Origin: Bactericera cockerelli | Lineage: Eukaryota; Arthropoda; Insecta; Hemiptera; Triozidae | Assembly: GCA_024516035.1 (NCBI GenBank) | Contig: CM044965.1 | Location: forward strand, 25,270,993-25,334,992 | DNA: 64,000 bases | Direction: 5' to 3' | Shown: in pieces, positions 23,001-30,739 of the stretch | Layout of the letters: the number at the start of each line of letters is the position of its first letter | Position numbering within the stretch: the first letter of the stretch is position 1 | Translations under genes and position numbers: made by a program | The notes under the pieces: model-generated | What the model was told of the DNA's origin: nothing | Seen by the model: only the letters and a program-made list of their open reading frames with translations | The model's database searches: none

Positions 23001-25569
23001 TTTTTGTTAGAAAGCTATCGAGTTTGGTATCAAATGAAACGTCTTGATATGACGATTCTGAATATCATATGTATTTTAAACTAGGTAGAAATATCTGGGT
23101 GTTCTGAGTACTTGGAAAGTTTTTTTTAACTTTTTTTTGTCGGTCTTTTTGTACTTACAAAGAGAGATGAGCGCACGAGAGCCACCGAGTTCCTGGACAG
23201 CAGATAGGTGGAGGCGAGTAGTGTGGAGGTGGTGAGGCTGGAGGTGACGGCGGTGAGGAAGGACTCGTAGGACATGCCTAGCGTGGGGGCGGAGGACGCA
23301 TAGTAGGGGCGTAGGATTTAGTGCCAAAATGTGGCTGCGTCAACCAATTTTCGTTAGAAACCTATCGAGTTTGGTATCAAATGAAACGTCTTGAAATCAC
23401 GATTCTGAAATTATATGTACTTTAAACTAGGTAGAAAGATCTTAGTGTTCTGAGTACTTGAAAAGTTTTTTTTCGGTCGGGTTTTTTGTACTTACAAAGA
23501 GTGATGAGCGCACGAGAGCCACCGAGTTCCTGGACAGCAGATAGGTGGAGGCGAGCAGTGTGGAGGTGGTGAGGCTGGAGGTGACAGCGGTGAGGAAGGA
23601 CTCGTAGGACATGCCTAGCGTGGGGGCGTACGGGGAGCCGAAGTTGAGGAGGAGGCCTTGGCAGATTGTGCCCAGGATCTGGGGGGTGAAATATAGCGCG
23701 CGATTAGCTGATTTTTGGAGGTGAAATATAGCGCGCGATTAGCTCATTTTTGAAGGTGAAATATAGCGCGCGATTAGCTCATTTTTGGAGGTGAAATATA
23801 GCGCGCGATTAGCTGATTTTTTTTCTTATTTTTTTCTCTCTCTTAAAGCACTTTAACTAGGTCTTATACCTGTGGTTCGTGCGATTAGCTGATTTTAATT
23901 TGGCCCGACAAAAAATTGTAATCTTAATTTGGTTACAATATTGTTTGTAAGGGATACCTTCCCGTGCGTTCGTGTTGACCTAGCACCTAAATGGGAAGTA
24001 TTGTGTCACTTCTCGCCCATCAGAGGGGAGGCATACTATGGGATGGGCGAGCTACAACATAGACCACAAACGTCCACAGTAGGTCCTATTTCATGGTTAC
24101 GAAATAATAATAAAAAAGTAAGGATGACTATTATTGAGCTGAATTAACTGGATACTGGATAGGTATATTTTAGTAACATCTACTGGAAGTTAAGCAACGT
24201 ACATCGATATTAGTACTTGGATGGGTGACCATTTGAATTCGAACCCTCGTGATGCTGGCTATTCCCGGCCCAACTCAGGCTGGATGAGGTTAAATTGAGT
24301 AGTTTGTTTCTGAATTTCCAGCAAATGGAGGGTGAAAAAAACTGCGTGATATGACCATTGACCATGCAGTTGAAAGCGACGTTAGAAAAAGTTGTAGTCA
24401 GGTAGCAAGAGAACTTGTATGAATAATTGAGTATTATTCCAACTAAACATTATGATTATTACAACACTTTATTAGATATAAAAATACCTAAATACAGTAC
24501 AAATAATTATTATAACAATTAAAAAATGAAAACAATATATACAATAAAAACGAAAAAGAATAGAAAAATATACAATACATATATAATCTCTATGGCAATC
24601 TCTTCCACACAACCTTTTACATTTAAGAATATCGCCCTCCTGGCCAAAAGTGATAACCTCCCCAAAGATGGCAGTCTTCACATATTTAGCGAACTCCCCG
24701 ATTCAGGGTGATTCATTCATATTATCTTTGTTTTCTCTTTTCTACTATCGCACTTCTATTATTATTAATAATAACACTCTTTAGTGGAAGGTAACCACCA
24801 GACGAGGTTTATGCTTAAAGCATTTTCTACCACCTAACCCTCAGAGTCTTATTATTATGTGGTCACAAACTCAAATTAATGAGGGATTCGAACCAACGGC
24901 TCCCTACGCTACCAGGATTACCAGACTAGTGCGTTAACCACTTGACTACCAGTACACATTAATCAAATAATAGAATAAAAAATCAAATCATCATAGGTCG
25001 GCGTCATCGTGAACGATGGTAGCCAGACAGTGGAGTAATGACTCAGCACTTCTACCACTGTCTTTTTTTTTTTTTTTTTTTTTTAAGTGGGGTTGAACGT
25101 CGCTTTCAACTGCCATGGTCATATCACGACGGGGGTTTTACCCTCCATTCGCAGGAAACTCACAAACCTGCTACTCACATTGACCTCCCCCAGTCAGACT
25201 GCTGGTGTACTCCCTTTTTATAGTCCCCCAGCCAGACAAATCAAAAATCAGAGGAAGAGTTATCATATTTGTGTTAATCACTTTCGTGATATCACAACTA
25301 CTCAAACTCGCTTTACTAAATCCACGCTTGAACCACCGACCTACAGGTTGCAAGTCCGCCACCTTATCGATCAAGCTACTGAGGTCGGCTAAAATCAAAG
25401 GAAGATAAAATATTATACCACTTACTATTTCGACCAGTTTGACTTTGCCAGGCGTGGTCTTGAAGAATCCAAAGTTGAGACAGGTGCACAGCTGACACAC
25501 GCCACAGAAATTGACCCCCTGCTCTATAGATACAAGGGGATGGCCACCGATTCTGATGTTGGTACCCAT
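19935..25569 (-). CDS. MARVEL/CMTM-like four-helix membrane protein, gene A (spliced, 180 aa)
   Basis: Four minus-strand coding exons, all phase 0: 25426-25569, 23496-23678, 20864-21004 and 19935-20009. The product has four hydrophobic segments: about residues 47-63 (VEIILGTICQGLLLNFG), 77-95, 112-138 (rich in Phe, Leu and Tyr) and 156-172 (ILGTILGLTYAYDAYLAY). These fit a MARVEL domain, a fold of membrane-apposition and trafficking proteins. The short C-tail is NHFKGR. Exon number, phases and sizes match gene B, so they are probably paralogues. AATAAA on the minus strand at 19741-19746 may be the poly(A) signal. The gene is convergent with CAD, 2.4 kb apart. Exon 2 and exon 3 edges are duplicated in the introns. 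Precise orthology is unknown. Confidence 0.85.
20060..20330. repeat. Repeats H (fragment) and N
   Basis: GTTGGGGGACGTTAAACAGG is a worn H start. From about 20130, AAGCCAGACTAGCTTGCAG to GTAGTCAAGCTGGTTAAAAC is repeat N in inverse to 15193-15360. Confidence 0.6.
20368..20535 (+). mobile_element. 5S-headed SINE (5S-D), worn
   Basis: GAAGTTAAGCAGTGTGCAG, then CTTGGATGGGGGACCATTC resembles 5S rRNA internal promoter sequence. A shortened D-type body follows with CCTGCGAATGGAGGGTAAT. Confidence 0.75.
20540..20860. other. Gene A intron, nothing recognised
   Basis: AT-rich, with a short (TATAG)n run near 20725. No coding signal. Confidence 0.45.
20864..21004 (-). CDS. Gene A exon 3 (third helix region)
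   Basis: After CACTCCCCCAG. Encodes EVLFNLVACNWFLCSSFFLS, FAVHTFLYPFYLITPFYTVY and PAMTAAY, before GTAAGC. 47 codons. Confidence 0.87.
21005..21365 (-). repeat. Three tandem copies of gene A exon 3 acceptor edge
   Basis: A 100-bp unit (21062, 21162, 21262) contains about 45 bp of the exon start, the acceptor CCCCCAG region, flanking intron (GAAACGGGTGT on the plus strand) and the first 25 bp of SINE-A (TGCACTGGTAGTCAAGGGG). The last unit passes into the whole SINE-A. In the copies exon and SINE meet in GGTTAACAGAGG, sharing AAC. Confidence 0.92.
21339..21556 (+). mobile_element. SINE-A, full copy
   Basis: Head GTACTGGTAGTCAAGGGG, box B GGTTCGAATTCCACC, body GACTCTGAGGGTTAGGTGG, tail CCTTCCACTAAAGAGTG then TTATTATTATT. 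The parent of the head sequence in the adjoining array. Confidence 0.9.
21684..21880 (-). repeat. Dispersed repeat H
   Basis: GGTGGCGTCATCGTGTACG to CAGACTGCTGGTCTACTCCC; the terminal part CTCCCAGTTTATAGTCCCCC is duplicated. Confidence 0.8.
21880..22058 (+). mobile_element. SINE-G
   Basis: tRNA-like head TGATAGCTCAGTGGTAAAAG...GCGGGTTCGAAACCC, body TCCTTTGGGATTTTTATCCC and TACTGGAATAATGGGACTTA. The body end recurs at 58915-58955. Confidence 0.8.
22283..23490 (-). repeat. Tandem copies of gene A exon 2 donor edge
   Basis: Two extra copies of the 3' two thirds of exon 2 with its donor (22812-22930 and 23155-23290) and about 200 bp of following intron (CGAGTTTGGTATCAAATGAA). The unit is about 340 bp, and a third intron-only copy lies at 22283-22385. 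Both exon copies keep the frame over PTLGMSYESFLTAV...ALVRSS and a donor, but I see no good acceptor, so they are probably not alternative exons. Confidence 0.9.
22388..22565 (+). mobile_element. SINE-F, inserted in the exon 2 array
   Basis: tRNA-like head CACCGTGGCCGAGTGAG...GAGTTCGATCCCCAGC, body TGCTCTGTACTTAAGTG and TCCACTCATACCTCGTG. A second copy lies at 39316. Confidence 0.82.
23496..23678 (-). CDS. Gene A exon 2 (first and second helices)
   Basis: After TTCACCCCCCAG. Encodes ILGTICQGLLLNFGSPYAPT, LGMSYESFLTAVTSSLTTST and LLASTYLLSRNSVALVRSSL plus F, before GTAAGT. 61 codons. Both edges are repeated in the flanking introns. Confidence 0.87.
23679..23830 (-). repeat. Four 36-bp units at the gene A exon 2 acceptor
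   Basis: GGTGAAATATAGCGCGCGAT then TAGCTCATTTTTGGA. GGTGAAATATA is the acceptor flank and GCGCGCGATTAGCTCA is the head of SINE-C, so the unit joins a splice-site flank to a SINE head. Confidence 0.9.
23880..24118 (+). mobile_element. SINE-C, head damaged
   Basis: GTGCGATTAGCTGATTT then GCCCGACAAAAAATTG, CCTTCCCGTGCGTTCGTG, GGGAGGCATACTATGGGATG, CGTCCACAGTAGGTCC. Much of the tRNA part is deleted. Confidence 0.85.
24165..24400 (+). mobile_element. 5S-headed SINE (5S-D)
   Basis: GGAAGTTAAGCAACGTACAT, AGTACTTGGATGGGTGACC match the 3' half of 5S rRNA (internal control region). Then the D-type body: GGCCCAACTCAGGCTGG, AATGGAGGGTGAAAA, GTTGAAAGCGACGTTAG. Confidence 0.85.
24465..24625. repeat. Dispersed repeat J
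   Basis: CTTTATTAGATATAAAAATA to TATGGCAATCTCTTCCAC. The GGGCGGGG block is lost. Confidence 0.65.
24766..24958 (-). mobile_element. SINE-A
   Basis: ACTCTTTAGTGGAAGGTAAC, CCTCAGAGTCTTATTATTAT, GGATTCGAACCAACGG, GTTAACCACTTGACTACCAG. Confidence 0.88.
24990..25240 (-). repeat. Repeat H interrupted by a D-body with poly(A)
   Basis: H starts at 24998 and resumes at 25190-25240. Between them a poly-T run (25064-25084) and the inverse D body (GTCGCTTTCAACTGCC, ACCCTCCATTCGCAGG) mark a retroposed SINE end inserted minus-strand. Confidence 0.75.
25256..25391 (-). mobile_element. SINE-B
   Basis: CATATTTGTGTTAATCAC, ATATCACAACTACTCAAACT, CTACAGGTTGCAAGTCCGCC, CGATCAAGCTACTGAGGTCG. Confidence 0.88.
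25426..25569 (-). CDS. Gene A exon 1 (start codon)
   Basis: ATG at 25567-25569; encodes MGTNIRIGGHPLVSIEQGVN, FCGVCQLCTCLNFGFFKTTP and GKVKLVEI before GTAAGTG. 48 codons, no signal peptide. NFGFFKTTPGKVKLVEI aligns with LNTGYLKTLPGLLKLAQV of gene B exon 1. This ATG is chosen because it is in frame and parallels gene B; a 5' UTR exon cannot be seen. Confidence 0.85.
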
Positions 25570-25599
25570 ACTGACCGAATTAAAATTTATTAATTAAAC

Positions 25600-26315
25600 A
25601 AAACACGGTAAAAACTGTCGCTCGTTAAGTAGGTAGATAATTTTAAATATTTTTTGGTCTATATTTTATTTTGTAAATATTGTTTGTAAAAAAAATAAAG
25701 TGTAAATAAATAAAAATAAATAAATGAGTAGATAAATTTAATACAAAAAAATGCTAGTGAGTTTATGTATTGAGGCAAAACCTGATGAATTTTTCAGATT
25801 TTTTATTTTAAAATATTTTAAATAAATAAATATTTTATTATAAAAAAAACAGCTCCAACAATTTAAATTCTTTACTAGTGTTTAAGTTCTCTATCCATCT
25901 ACTTTCAGATAAACTTTAATTAGTTTCCACGACACTTATTTCGGTAGAATTTACTCCAAAAATTTAAGCACTTTCTTGCATGATCATCCTTTTGTAACCC
26001 GACTTTCATGTAGAAGATGGCATATAGAAATTTAAATTGACACTAAAAAAATTATAATTAAATTAAATAATTGTTAAATAACAGGATTTCTATTTATAAT
26101 AATTAAAAAGGAAGTATGGCACGAGTTATGTATTTATATACATTGCATATAAAGTAGGTACATATTTCTTTACATTGGTTACACATGGAGATATTGGGGA
26201 TATACATTATACATACTTAAATACATAATAACTTTATATGTATTTATTTCCATACAAAGGAAACACACGTGGTCTTTATTATGTTTTACATATGTTATCA
26301 CCAGTGGGGGCTGAT
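25600..26315. other. Intergenic, AT-rich; retroelement tail at 25660-25725
   Basis: AATAAAGTGTAAATAAATAA marks a retroelement end. Otherwise nothing recognised. Promoter of gene A should lie here but no motif stands out. Confidence 0.45.
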
Positions 26316-26319
26316 ATTT

Positions 26320-26528
26320 ACGTGTACTGGTAGTCAAGTGGTTAATGCGCTAGTCTGGTAATCCCGGTAGCGTAGGGATTCGTTGGTTCGAATCCCACCC
26401 AGTGCATGAATTTTTCCTCATTAATTTAAGTTTGTGACAACATAATTATAAGACTCTGAGGGTTAGGTGGCAGAAAATGCTTTGAGCATTGACCTCAACT
26501 GGAGTGTCCCTATTATTAAGATAATAAT
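26320..26528 (+). mobile_element. SINE-A
   Basis: GTACTGGTAGTCAAGTGG, GTAGCGTAGGGATTCGTTGG, GACTCTGAGGGTTAGGTGG. Confidence 0.88.
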
Positions 26529-26559
26529 AATATCGCCTTATGGGGAAAACCGATGCTAG

Positions 26560-26940
26560 ACAATGACTTTTTTTTTAAAAGAGAGATGGTAAATTCTGTA
26601 GACAAACACTAGATTTTACCCTAGTGAACAGTGTGACTACTGAGATGCGGACAACAGTGCATCATCCTCACTAAAACCCACCTCTACCCCTAAACAATTA
26701 AACATAATTATGATCCTGGAACCGTTCAAAACATTACATCGGTTAAGTTATCGATTTTGTCTATTAATTTCGCCCATATTGCTTGTTCTTATACAGTTTG
26801 TAACGTTTTCTAATTGCAAATATTTTTTAAATGAATAGGTATCGCGCATCGCCACTAGTAAAAGAATTAAAAAAAGTATCGCTCCTGTGTAGGGGACATA
26901 TTCTGGATTCTATTTTGGTATCAAGTATTATTTTCTTTTC
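26560..26940. other. Spacer, nothing recognised
   Basis: No ORF or known repeat seen. Confidence 0.4.
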
Positions 26941-26961
26941 CGTTTGAATCTTATTACCTGC

Positions 26962-27035
26962 ATCAGTTCAAGAGGAGAGCACGCTTGCCGTTAAAACTGG
27001 AGGTCGCAGGTTCGAATTCCACCCAGGGCAGATAA
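26962..27035 (+). mobile_element. tRNA-like SINE head, unassigned family
   Basis: GAGGAGAGCACGCTTGCC and GCAGGTTCGAATTCCACC with tRNA-like spacing; no known body. Confidence 0.45.
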
Positions 27036-27138
27036 ATATCTAGATAAATGAAATTAGGTACCTAATTTCATCGTATATAAACATTTGAGACTAAATATTT
27101 ACTATTTTTTTTTAATGAACATTAATTATTAAAAGAGA

Positions 27139-27365
27139 CAGCCTCCGTGGCGTAACGGTTGTGACTACTGCCCGTAGTCCAGAGATCCTGAGTTCGATAT
27201 CCGGTCGGAGTAGATTTTTCGCACAGAAAATTCTGTTCCCTCCGAACACGTGAAGCTGGCAATTCCGGCCCTACCCAGGCTGGGTGAGGTTAATGTGGGT
27301 AGCTGGTACGATTCCCAGCGAATGGAGGGTAAAACTCCCGTCCTTATCCAGAACGTTCAATCAAA
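27139..27365 (+). mobile_element. SINE-D
   Basis: GCCTCCGTGGCGTAACGG, TGAGTTCGATATCCGG, GCCCTACCCAGGCTGGGTGA, CCAGCGAATGGAGGGTAAAA, short end. Confidence 0.88.
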
Positions 27366-27479
27366 ATAAAATGTGCCAAAGCCGTAAAAAATGTGCCAAA
27401 ACCCACCAACCTGAACCATGAGGATGAACAAGGTCGACCCTGGACAGAGTAAAATAAGAAGAAAAATTAATTAAAGAGA

Positions 27480-27672
27480 GGTCTCCCAGCGTCGATGGCG
27501 CGTTGAATGCTCCGGTTAAGCAACGTCCAGCGAGGTGAAGACTTCGTGATGCTGGCATTCCGGCCCCACCCAGGCTAGGTGAGGTGGCAGGTGTGTGTGA
27601 GTTTCCTGCGAATGGAGGGTAACACCACACCGTCGTGATATGACCATACAGTTGAAAGCGACGTTAAAATCA
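27480..27672 (+). mobile_element. 5S-headed SINE (5S-D)
   Basis: GTCGATGGCGCGTTGAATGC, GTTAAGCAACGTCCAGCGAG, then GGCCCCACCCAGGCTAGG, GAATGGAGGGTAACACC, AGTTGAAAGCGACGTTAAAA. Same body as SINE-D but a different head. Confidence 0.85.
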
Positions 27673-27679
27673 AATCAAA

Positions 27680-28150
27680 AAATAAAAAAAGAGCAACTAC
27701 TCTGATTGTTAAGTCTCCTCTGTAAATAAATATTATTATTTTAAATAATAAAAATAAAATAAAAGAAGAACAAGTTCTGTTATTTTGAAAAAAAGGTTTC
27801 TTTGTATTTATTCAATAGTTTAGAAAAACCAAGACATCGAAAAGCGATAAACAAATAAAGTGGGGAGTATAAAAGATGTATTAAAAAAACTATAAAAAAT
27901 GTAAATGAATAACATTTTAATAAATCGGACCTTTTTTTTAAAATAGATAGTAAAATAAAAAGAGATTTAAGTCAGGATTTGTAAAATATTTAACAACTGA
28001 TTTTGGTAAGTAGATAGGCAACTAAATGTAATTGTCAGATTTTAGCACTTGAAATTAAACATAAATATGTATAATAAACATTTGAACTGTTGAAAGCGAA
28101 GAACTTATATTTCCAGAGACTTATGAGTTCCAGCAGTTGTTTTGGTGACA
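27680..28150. other. Spacer, nothing recognised
   Basis: Very AT-rich, no coding signal. Confidence 0.45.
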
Positions 28151-28151
28151 G

Positions 28152-28270
28152 TATTAGGTGGTCAAATTCTCAAATAAATGAAGAAAAATCGTGCATTGGG
28201 AGGAATCCGAATCAATACCTCCCTAGACCACCTGGGATACCACACCAGCGCCCTAACCACTTACACGTTA
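28152..28270 (-). mobile_element. SINE-A, worn
   Basis: GGTGGTCAAATTCTCAAATA, GGAATCCGAATCAATACC, CCTAACCACTTAC: degenerate family A head and body. Confidence 0.55.
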
Positions 28271-28317
28271 ATGTATCCACCTAGACCCAAAAATATTTTT
28301 CAATTTCCTTGCTCGAC

Positions 28318-28527
28318 TCGTAAGGTAATCTAGCGCGTGGATCCGTGATCTATGGTTCAGATCCCACCCAATGCTTGATTTTTTCGTCATTTATTTGAGT
28401 ACGTGACATTGTGACCACATAAGACTCTGAGTAATAATAAGTAATAAGACTCTGAGGTTTAGGTGGTAGAAAATGTTTTGAGCATTAACCCCACCTGATG
28501 TTTAGCCTCAGCTAAAGAGTATTACTA
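28318..28527 (+). mobile_element. SINE-A, worn
   Basis: GTAATCTAGCGCGTGGATCC, GGTTCAGATCCCACCCAATG, GACTCTGAGGTTTAGGTGG with a small internal duplication. Confidence 0.7.
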
Positions 28528-28529
28528 TA

Positions 28530-29550
28530 CAAAAGATTCTTTTTCATTCTAAAATTATTTAACTTTGTTTTTTTTTTACAGATCTAACGAATCAGAACTC
28601 CACAAACAAAGCAGAAGCATTTCCTTGGGCTCTTATATGCAGACTTACACAGTCCTCCGATCAATTCCGAATAATACCGAACACCTCCGAATATTTCCGA
28701 ACACTTCCGAAGTCACCTTTCCGAGACTAACAAACAACATGGAAGAACTACATGAAATTTTGTTCTTCCATAATCCTTGTATGAGTTTCAAAATCTGATT
28801 TTATTATTATTTCTTTCATAACATAATATTTAAGTACCTTTTTTATTATTTTTATAAGAAATATATCATTCTGAAGATATTTTTTTCTCAATGTTATTTT
28901 ATGTTGAGTGTAAAATCTCAAAAATCTCACTTATGAATCTGTAAAACCTATAATTTTTATAATTATTGAAATCTATCATCCAGAAAATAATTTTTTCTCA
29001 ATATAATCAATATGCTCAGTGTTCAATTTCAAAAATGAATCTGTAAAACCTATATTTTTTATAATTATTGAAATCTATCATCCAGAAGATAATTTTTCTC
29101 AAATATTTTTAATTAAATATTTTTAAATAAATAAGGCTAAACGTTTAAAAGTTTCATACATTTGCTTGAAAATAAATAATAAAGCTTCTTAAAAAATAAA
29201 GACTATTTATAGCAGGATTTTCATTCAAAGAGGGACCTAAAAATAAATAAGTATCAAATTATATAAAAGCGATAGAAAATTTTTTAGACACAGATTTTTT
29301 TTCTTCAATAAATATTAAAATAAATAAGGTTTGTTATTATAAATATATTTTCTTTTCCCTGAAAAAGATTTTGAGTGGCGGATTTTTTTTCTAAAAAAAC
29401 CAATCTACTGTCTCTGAAAACAGAACATTGTATGGGCTCGAAAGTCCATGTACTCCCTATATACAATAAATGATAGCTCAATCATTCTCAGATGTAAAGC
29501 TTAAAAAGCACGTTTTGTATAGAAGTACATGTTTCACAGATGATATAGTA
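28530..29550. other. Spacer with a local duplication
   Basis: AT-rich. A segment with AATCTGTAAAACCTATA and TATTGAAATCTATCATCCAG occurs twice (28937-28985, 29038-29090). A repeated CCGAAYAYYTCCGAA motif lies at 28668-28712. No reliable gene. Confidence 0.5.
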
Positions 29551-29552
29551 AG

Positions 29553-29662
29553 TTATCATATTTGTGTTCATCACTTTCGTGATACGCTGAAACCTGGACT
29601 TGAACCACCGACCTCCAGGTTCCAAGTCCGCAGACTTATCGATCAAGCTACTGAGATTGGTT
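29553..29662 (-). mobile_element. SINE-B, worn
   Basis: ATATTTGTGTTCATCACTTT, CCGACCTCCAGGTTCCAAG, GATCAAGCTACTGAGATTGG. Confidence 0.82.
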
Positions 29663-30021
29663 AAAAATTGTATGGTATATAATATAGTATTTAGGTATTT
29701 AAGGTTATTATTTACCACATAAATAGGTATATAGCCAATGTATATTTAGGCACATAATACAGGTACAATCCCCTAGGCTACGGCCTAATTTTGCCAAGAT
29801 TTTTACAGATAATATTTTTATTTTTTTTACATTTTTTGACTTTGTACATGAAATGCAATTTCAAAATAAATTGGTGACAATTTTGTCACTTTCAATTTCA
29901 TAAGTCCATTTTTTTTTTTTTTTTTTTTTTAAATTTTTCGACGTTCTTCCCGATGTACAACTGATGTGAAATCCAGTCCCATCAGAATAATAATGAACAT
30001 TAATTACATTCCTCATTTAAT

Positions 30022-30157
30022 TAACATATTTGTGTTAATTACTTTTGTGATAGCACAACTACTCAAACTCGCTTTACTAAATCCACGCTGAAACGACTTG
30101 AAACACCGACCTCCAAGTCACAAGTCCGCCGCCTTATCGATCGAGCTACAGGTTGTT
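30022..30157 (-). mobile_element. SINE-B
   Basis: ATATTTGTGTTAATTACTTT, CACAACTACTCAAACTCGC, CCGACCTCCAAGTCACAAG, head end worn. Confidence 0.8.
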
Positions 30158-30402
30158 AAATGTGACCTATCTTTCCAAAGATACAGGGTCTCCGTACGAC
30201 CCGTTCAAATGACACCAACATGAACGTATAGATACAGAGTTTATTCACGGTAATTCCTAGAAGAAGAGTGAGTTTTTGACTTTATTTCGGGTATGCGGTC
30301 TCAATAATATCAATTTTGAATACAGCGTGATCAGAGGGCTTCATACCATTTGGCCCATTCTATTCGAAAAACGTTAGAATTTTATACAGGGTACATGCTT
30401 AA

Positions 30403-30562
30403 ACCTGGCTGGGGGACTATAAACAGGGAGTAGACCAGCATTGGCTTGGTTCTGGGGGACCTTGTCAATTATTAGCCTCCTTGTAAAGACAGTGGTAGAA
30501 GTGCTGAGTCATTCCTCCACTGTCTGGCTATCATCGTTCACGATAACGCCACCCTATGATGC
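30403..30562 (+). repeat. Dispersed repeat H
   Basis: TGGCTGGGGGACTATAAACA to CTATCATCGTTCACGATAAC, near-complete. Confidence 0.82.
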
Positions 30563-30664
30563 ATAAACCTATTAACGGTCGTTTTTTAAATGCACGATGT
30601 CACGTCATTTGTTGCGGTCTGTCGATGACGTCACGAATATACAGGGTGTTTCAGAAGGCACTGT

Positions 30665-30739
30665 TTAGATTCCCTTGTAGGACTTGTACGCGAGAACCGC
30701 ACTCACAATGTAGAGGGCGGATACGATGAGACCCAAGAC
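30665..30739 (-). CDS. Gene B exon 4 (fourth helix, stop)
   Basis: After CTCTTTCAG. Encodes VLGLIVSALYIVSAVLAYKS and YKGI, TAA. A CAGGGTGTTTCAG repeat end lies only about 10 bp beyond the stop (30645). Confidence 0.9.
   Translation of the reverse strand, partial: VLGLIVSALYIVSAVLAYKSYKGI

Noticed and set aside
23155..23290. Alternative exon of gene A
   Set aside because: It keeps frame and donor, but no convincing acceptor precedes it, so it is listed as a partial duplicate.
24165..24240. Possible 5S rRNA gene
   Set aside because: Only part of 5S is present, worn, and fused to a SINE body found elsewhere behind tRNA heads.
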